Origin: an uncultured Sutterella sp.
GTDB lineage: Bacteria > Pseudomonadota > Gammaproteobacteria > Burkholderiales > Burkholderiaceae_F
Assembly (NCBI GenBank): GCA_905201055.1
Contig: CAJKMT010000043.1
Coordinates: 1-14,838 of the forward strand
DNA length: 14,838 nucleotides
Direction: 5' to 3'
Shown: positions 13,241 to 14,838 of the stretch, piece by piece
Layout: each line of letters opens with the position of its first letter
Position numbering within the stretch: position 1 is the stretch's first letter
Notes under the pieces: model-generated
Told to the model about the DNA's origin: nothing
What the model saw: only the letters and a program-made list of their open reading frames with translations
The model's database searches: none
Position numbers and translations under genes: made by a program

Positions 13241-13280
13241 AAACCGAAGCAAAAAACGCGATTTTGTTAAACCTTTGAGC

Positions 13281-13316
13281 AAAAAAATTCCCCATGAATT
13301 CCAAGACCCATGGGGA
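13281..13316 (-). terminator. Rho-independent terminator after tsf
   Basis: On the minus strand TCCCCATG (from 13316) pairs with CATGGGGA (to 13289) as a perfect 8-bp stem with a 12-nt loop. One A and then seven T (13287-13281) follow. It starts 22 bases after the tsf stop. The lack of a T-run on the other side shows it acts on the tsf strand, so rpsB-tsf and the pyrH operon are largely separate transcription units. Confidence 0.85.
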
Positions 13317-13337
13317 GCGAATCAGTTAGAAAACTGA

Positions 13338-14228
13338 TTAGGCTTTTTGAGCAGCAGCCATTTGTTCGGCCACTTCAGCAGCAAAGTCGCTTTGCTTCTT
13401 TTCGATGCCTTCGCCGACAACGAAGAGAACGAAGGAGGCGATCGTAGCACCGTTTTGCTTGAGCAATTCGCCGACGCTCATCTTGTCGTTCTTAACGAAC
13501 GGTTGAGACAAGAGCGTGACTTCCTTCAGGTACTTCTGGACCGTACCTTCGGCGATGCGTTCGAGCATGGCTTCGGGCTTGCCGGCTTCGCGAGCCTTTT
13601 CAATGGCCACACGGCGTTCGGTAGCCAAGAGTTCCGGATCGACACCGTTGGCGTCCAAGGCCTTCGGCTTCAAAGCGGCGATGTGCATGGCGATGTCGTG
13701 ACCGACTTCGTCATTGCCGCCGACCATGTCAACGAGCACACCGATCTTGGAGCCGCCGTGCACGTATTGGTGGAGCTTGCCTTGAGCTTCGATGCGCTTG
13801 AAGCGGCGGAAAGTCATGTTTTCGCCGATCTTACCGACCAAGGCCGTACGGATGGCTTCCAAAGACTGACCGTTGACTTCCAAAGCAGCCAAAGCGGCCA
13901 CGTCAGCCGGGTTCTTTTCGGCAACCAAGCGGGCAGCGTCGGCAGCCATTTGTTGGAATTCAGGGTTCTTAGCCACGAAGTCAGTTTCAGAGTTGACTTC
14001 GAAAATAGAACCGCCCTTGCCGTCTTCGGCAATGTAGATGCTCACCACGCCTTCGGCGGCGATACGGGCAGCAGCCTTGCTAGCCTTGTTGCCGAGCTTG
14101 ACGCGGAGAATTTCTTCAGCGCGAGCCATGTCGCCTTCGGCTTCGGTCAATGCCTTCTTGCATTCCATCATCGGAGCGTCGGTCTTGACGCGCAATTCTT
14201 TAACCATAGCGGCAGTAATAACGGCCAT
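13338..14228 (-). CDS. tsf: Translation elongation factor Ts
   Basis: EF-Ts recycles EF-Tu by promoting GDP-GTP exchange. The 296-aa product has an N-terminal UBA-like helical domain (1-54) with the conserved RVKTDAPMMECKKAL (13-27). The core motif is SETDFVAKN (80-88), in which Asp83 and Phe84 match the EF-Tu-contacting Asp80 and Phe81 of E. coli. Two alpha/beta subdomains (about 60-140 and 141-280) follow, with a helical insertion near 195-235. GGAG lies six bases upstream of the ATG. Codon use looks strongly biased, as expected for a highly expressed gene, and this leaves a long spurious open frame on the opposite strand. rpsB is upstream and a terminator follows downstream. Confidence 0.98.
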   Translation of the reverse strand: MAVITAAMVKELRVKTDAPMMECKKALTEAEGDMARAEEILRVKLGNKASKAAARIAAEGVVSIYIAEDGKGGSIFEVNSETDFVAKNPEFQQMAADAARLVAEKNPADVAALAALEVNGQSLEAIRTALVGKIGENMTFRRFKRIEAQGKLHQYVHGGSKIGVLVDMVGGNDEVGHDIAMHIAALKPKALDANGVDPELLATERRVAIEKAREAGKPEAMLERIAEGTVQKYLKEVTLLSQPFVKNDKMSVGELLKQNGATIASFVLFVVGEGIEKKQSDFAAEVAEQMAAAQKA

Positions 14229-14263
14229 GTATTTCTCCAGTAGAGGTTTGGTTTATGAATTTC

Positions 14264-14301
14264 AAAAAGGGGCGAGGCTTTAACGAATAAATCCTCGCCC
14301 C
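14264..14301 (-). terminator. Intercistronic terminator/attenuator between rpsB and tsf
   Basis: On the minus strand GGGGCGAGG (14301-14293) pairs with CCTCGCCCC (14277-14269) as a perfect 9-bp stem with a 15-nt loop. Five T (14268-14264) follow directly. It lies in the 98-bp rpsB-tsf spacer, 25 bases after the rpsB stop. No T-run follows on the other strand, so it faces the operon. Since tsf must still be transcribed, partial termination that sets the S2 to EF-Ts ratio is the likely role, or tsf has its own promoter. Confidence 0.75.
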
Positions 14302-14326
14302 GAAAAAGAACAGCTATTGAAGTTTA

Positions 14327-14838
14327 TTAGGCTTCTTCAGCAACTTCAACGAATTCTTCTTCACCGGCGACTTCCTTCAAGCTTTCTTCGCTTTCTTGAC
14401 GACCGGCCAAAATGGCGTCAGCCATTCCGGAGGCGTAGATGGAAACGGCCTTGGCCGAGTCATCGTTGCCCGGGATAACATAGTCGATGCCGAGCGGGCT
14501 GCAGTTCGTATCCACAACACCGATCACGGGGATGCCCAACTTGTTGGCTTCTTGAACGGCGATCTTGTGGTAGCCCACGTCAACGATGAAGAGGGCGTCG
14601 GGAAGACCATTGAGATCCTTGATGCCACCGATCGACTTGTTGAGCTTTTCAACGTGACGCTGGAAGTCAAGCGCTTCCTTCTTCGTGAGCTTGGCGGCGG
14701 TGCCGTCTTCGAGCTGCTCTTCCATGTCCTTGAGGCGCTTGATCGTGCCGCGAACCGTCTTGAAGTTCGTCAGCGTGCCGCCCAGCCAGCGCTGGTCAAC
14801 CCAGCAGCAGCCGGCGCGCTGCGCTTCCTGAGCAACGA
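14327..14838 (-). CDS. rpsB: 30S ribosomal protein S2 (partial, N-terminus off the window)
   Basis: S2 is a late-assembling 30S subunit protein that is needed for S1 binding. About 169 C-terminal residues are present, and the frame is open to the high-coordinate edge; by comparison with E. coli S2 roughly the first 90 residues are missing. The visible part has VDQRWLGGTLTNFKTVRGTI and KRLKDMEE near its beginning. LTKKEALDFQRHVEKLNKSI (the coiled-coil region), LPDALFIVDVGYHKIAVQEA and IPVIGVVDTNCSP follow, then the IDYVIPGNDDS segment. The protein ends in an acidic tail (EEEFVEVAEEA). An in-frame Met encoded at 14725 is internal and is not the true start. tsf follows after a 98-bp spacer with a strong hairpin. 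Confidence 0.97.
   Translation of the reverse strand, partial: VAQEAQRAGCCWVDQRWLGGTLTNFKTVRGTIKRLKDMEEQLEDGTAAKLTKKEALDFQRHVEKLNKSIGGIKDLNGLPDALFIVDVGYHKIAVQEANKLGIPVIGVVDTNCSPLGIDYVIPGNDDSAKAVSIYASGMADAILAGRQESEESLKEVAGEEEFVEVAEEA

Noticed and set aside
13347..14243. A 298-codon open frame on the plus strand covering nearly all of tsf.
   Set aside because: It is exactly antisense to a gene with strong codon bias, which removes stop codons from that frame. Its translation is low-complexity and shows no recognisable domain.
1..14838. Search for a mobile element, CRISPR array, tRNA, toxin-antitoxin, defence or other novel gene cluster.
   Set aside because: Every coding stretch belongs to a recognised housekeeping family in canonical order, gaps are at most 249 bp, and no direct-repeat array, transposase or unassigned gene was found.

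Overview
All identifiable genes in this window lie on the minus strand, so transcription runs from high to low coordinates. They form one of the most conserved housekeeping blocks of Gram-negative bacteria. In transcription order: rpsB (5' part cut by the window edge), tsf, pyrH, frr, uppS, cdsA, dxr, rseP, bamA, skp/ompH, lpxD, fabZ, lpxA, lpxB, rnhB and a SpoU-family RNA methyltransferase (3' part cut by the other edge). A SpoU methyltransferase directly after rnhB, in place of the dnaE-accA continuation of gamma-proteobacteria, points to a beta-proteobacterium of the order Burkholderiales. The moderate G+C content and some protein details would suit a Sutterellaceae-like gut member. That family-level guess is inference; I ran no search.

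Region by region. (1) 14327-14838 and 13338-14228 are rpsB and tsf (ribosomal protein S2 and EF-Ts). A strong hairpin with a U-tract lies between them, and a convincing rho-independent terminator follows tsf. (2) 13089-13337 is the only sizeable gap (249 bp). It holds that terminator, a weak candidate promoter and inverted repeats in the presumed pyrH leader. (3) 10991-13088 carries pyrH, frr and uppS (UMP kinase, ribosome recycling factor, undecaprenyl diphosphate synthase). (4) 7564-10991 carries cdsA, dxr and rseP (CDP-diacylglycerol, isoprenoid precursors, envelope-stress protease). (5) 1016-7536 carries bamA, skp, lpxD, fabZ, lpxA and lpxB (outer-membrane protein assembly and the first lipid A steps). 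(6) 2-1013 carries rnhB and the RNA methyltransferase. From pyrH onward, 14 genes are packed with gaps of 2-96 nt or with overlaps. I see no terminator on their own strand, so they probably form one long operon, possibly with internal promoters I cannot identify.

The genes tie ribosome production to envelope growth. UppS uses isoprenoid precursors that start from Dxr. CdsA feeds phospholipids. FabZ, LpxA, LpxD and LpxB share the 3-hydroxyacyl-ACP branch point leading to lipid A. Skp and BamA deliver and insert outer-membrane proteins, and RseP serves the stress response that monitors this process.

I found no mobile element, CRISPR array, tRNA, rRNA, toxin-antitoxin or defence locus, and no undescribed multi-gene system. 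The points worth a second look are regulatory: perfect hairpins 24-30 nt downstream of the start codons of dxr, uppS and lpxB, all of which have poor or badly spaced ribosome binding sites; intercistronic hairpins, two of which carry T-tracts on the antisense strand; and a substitution in a normally conserved motif of RNase HII.
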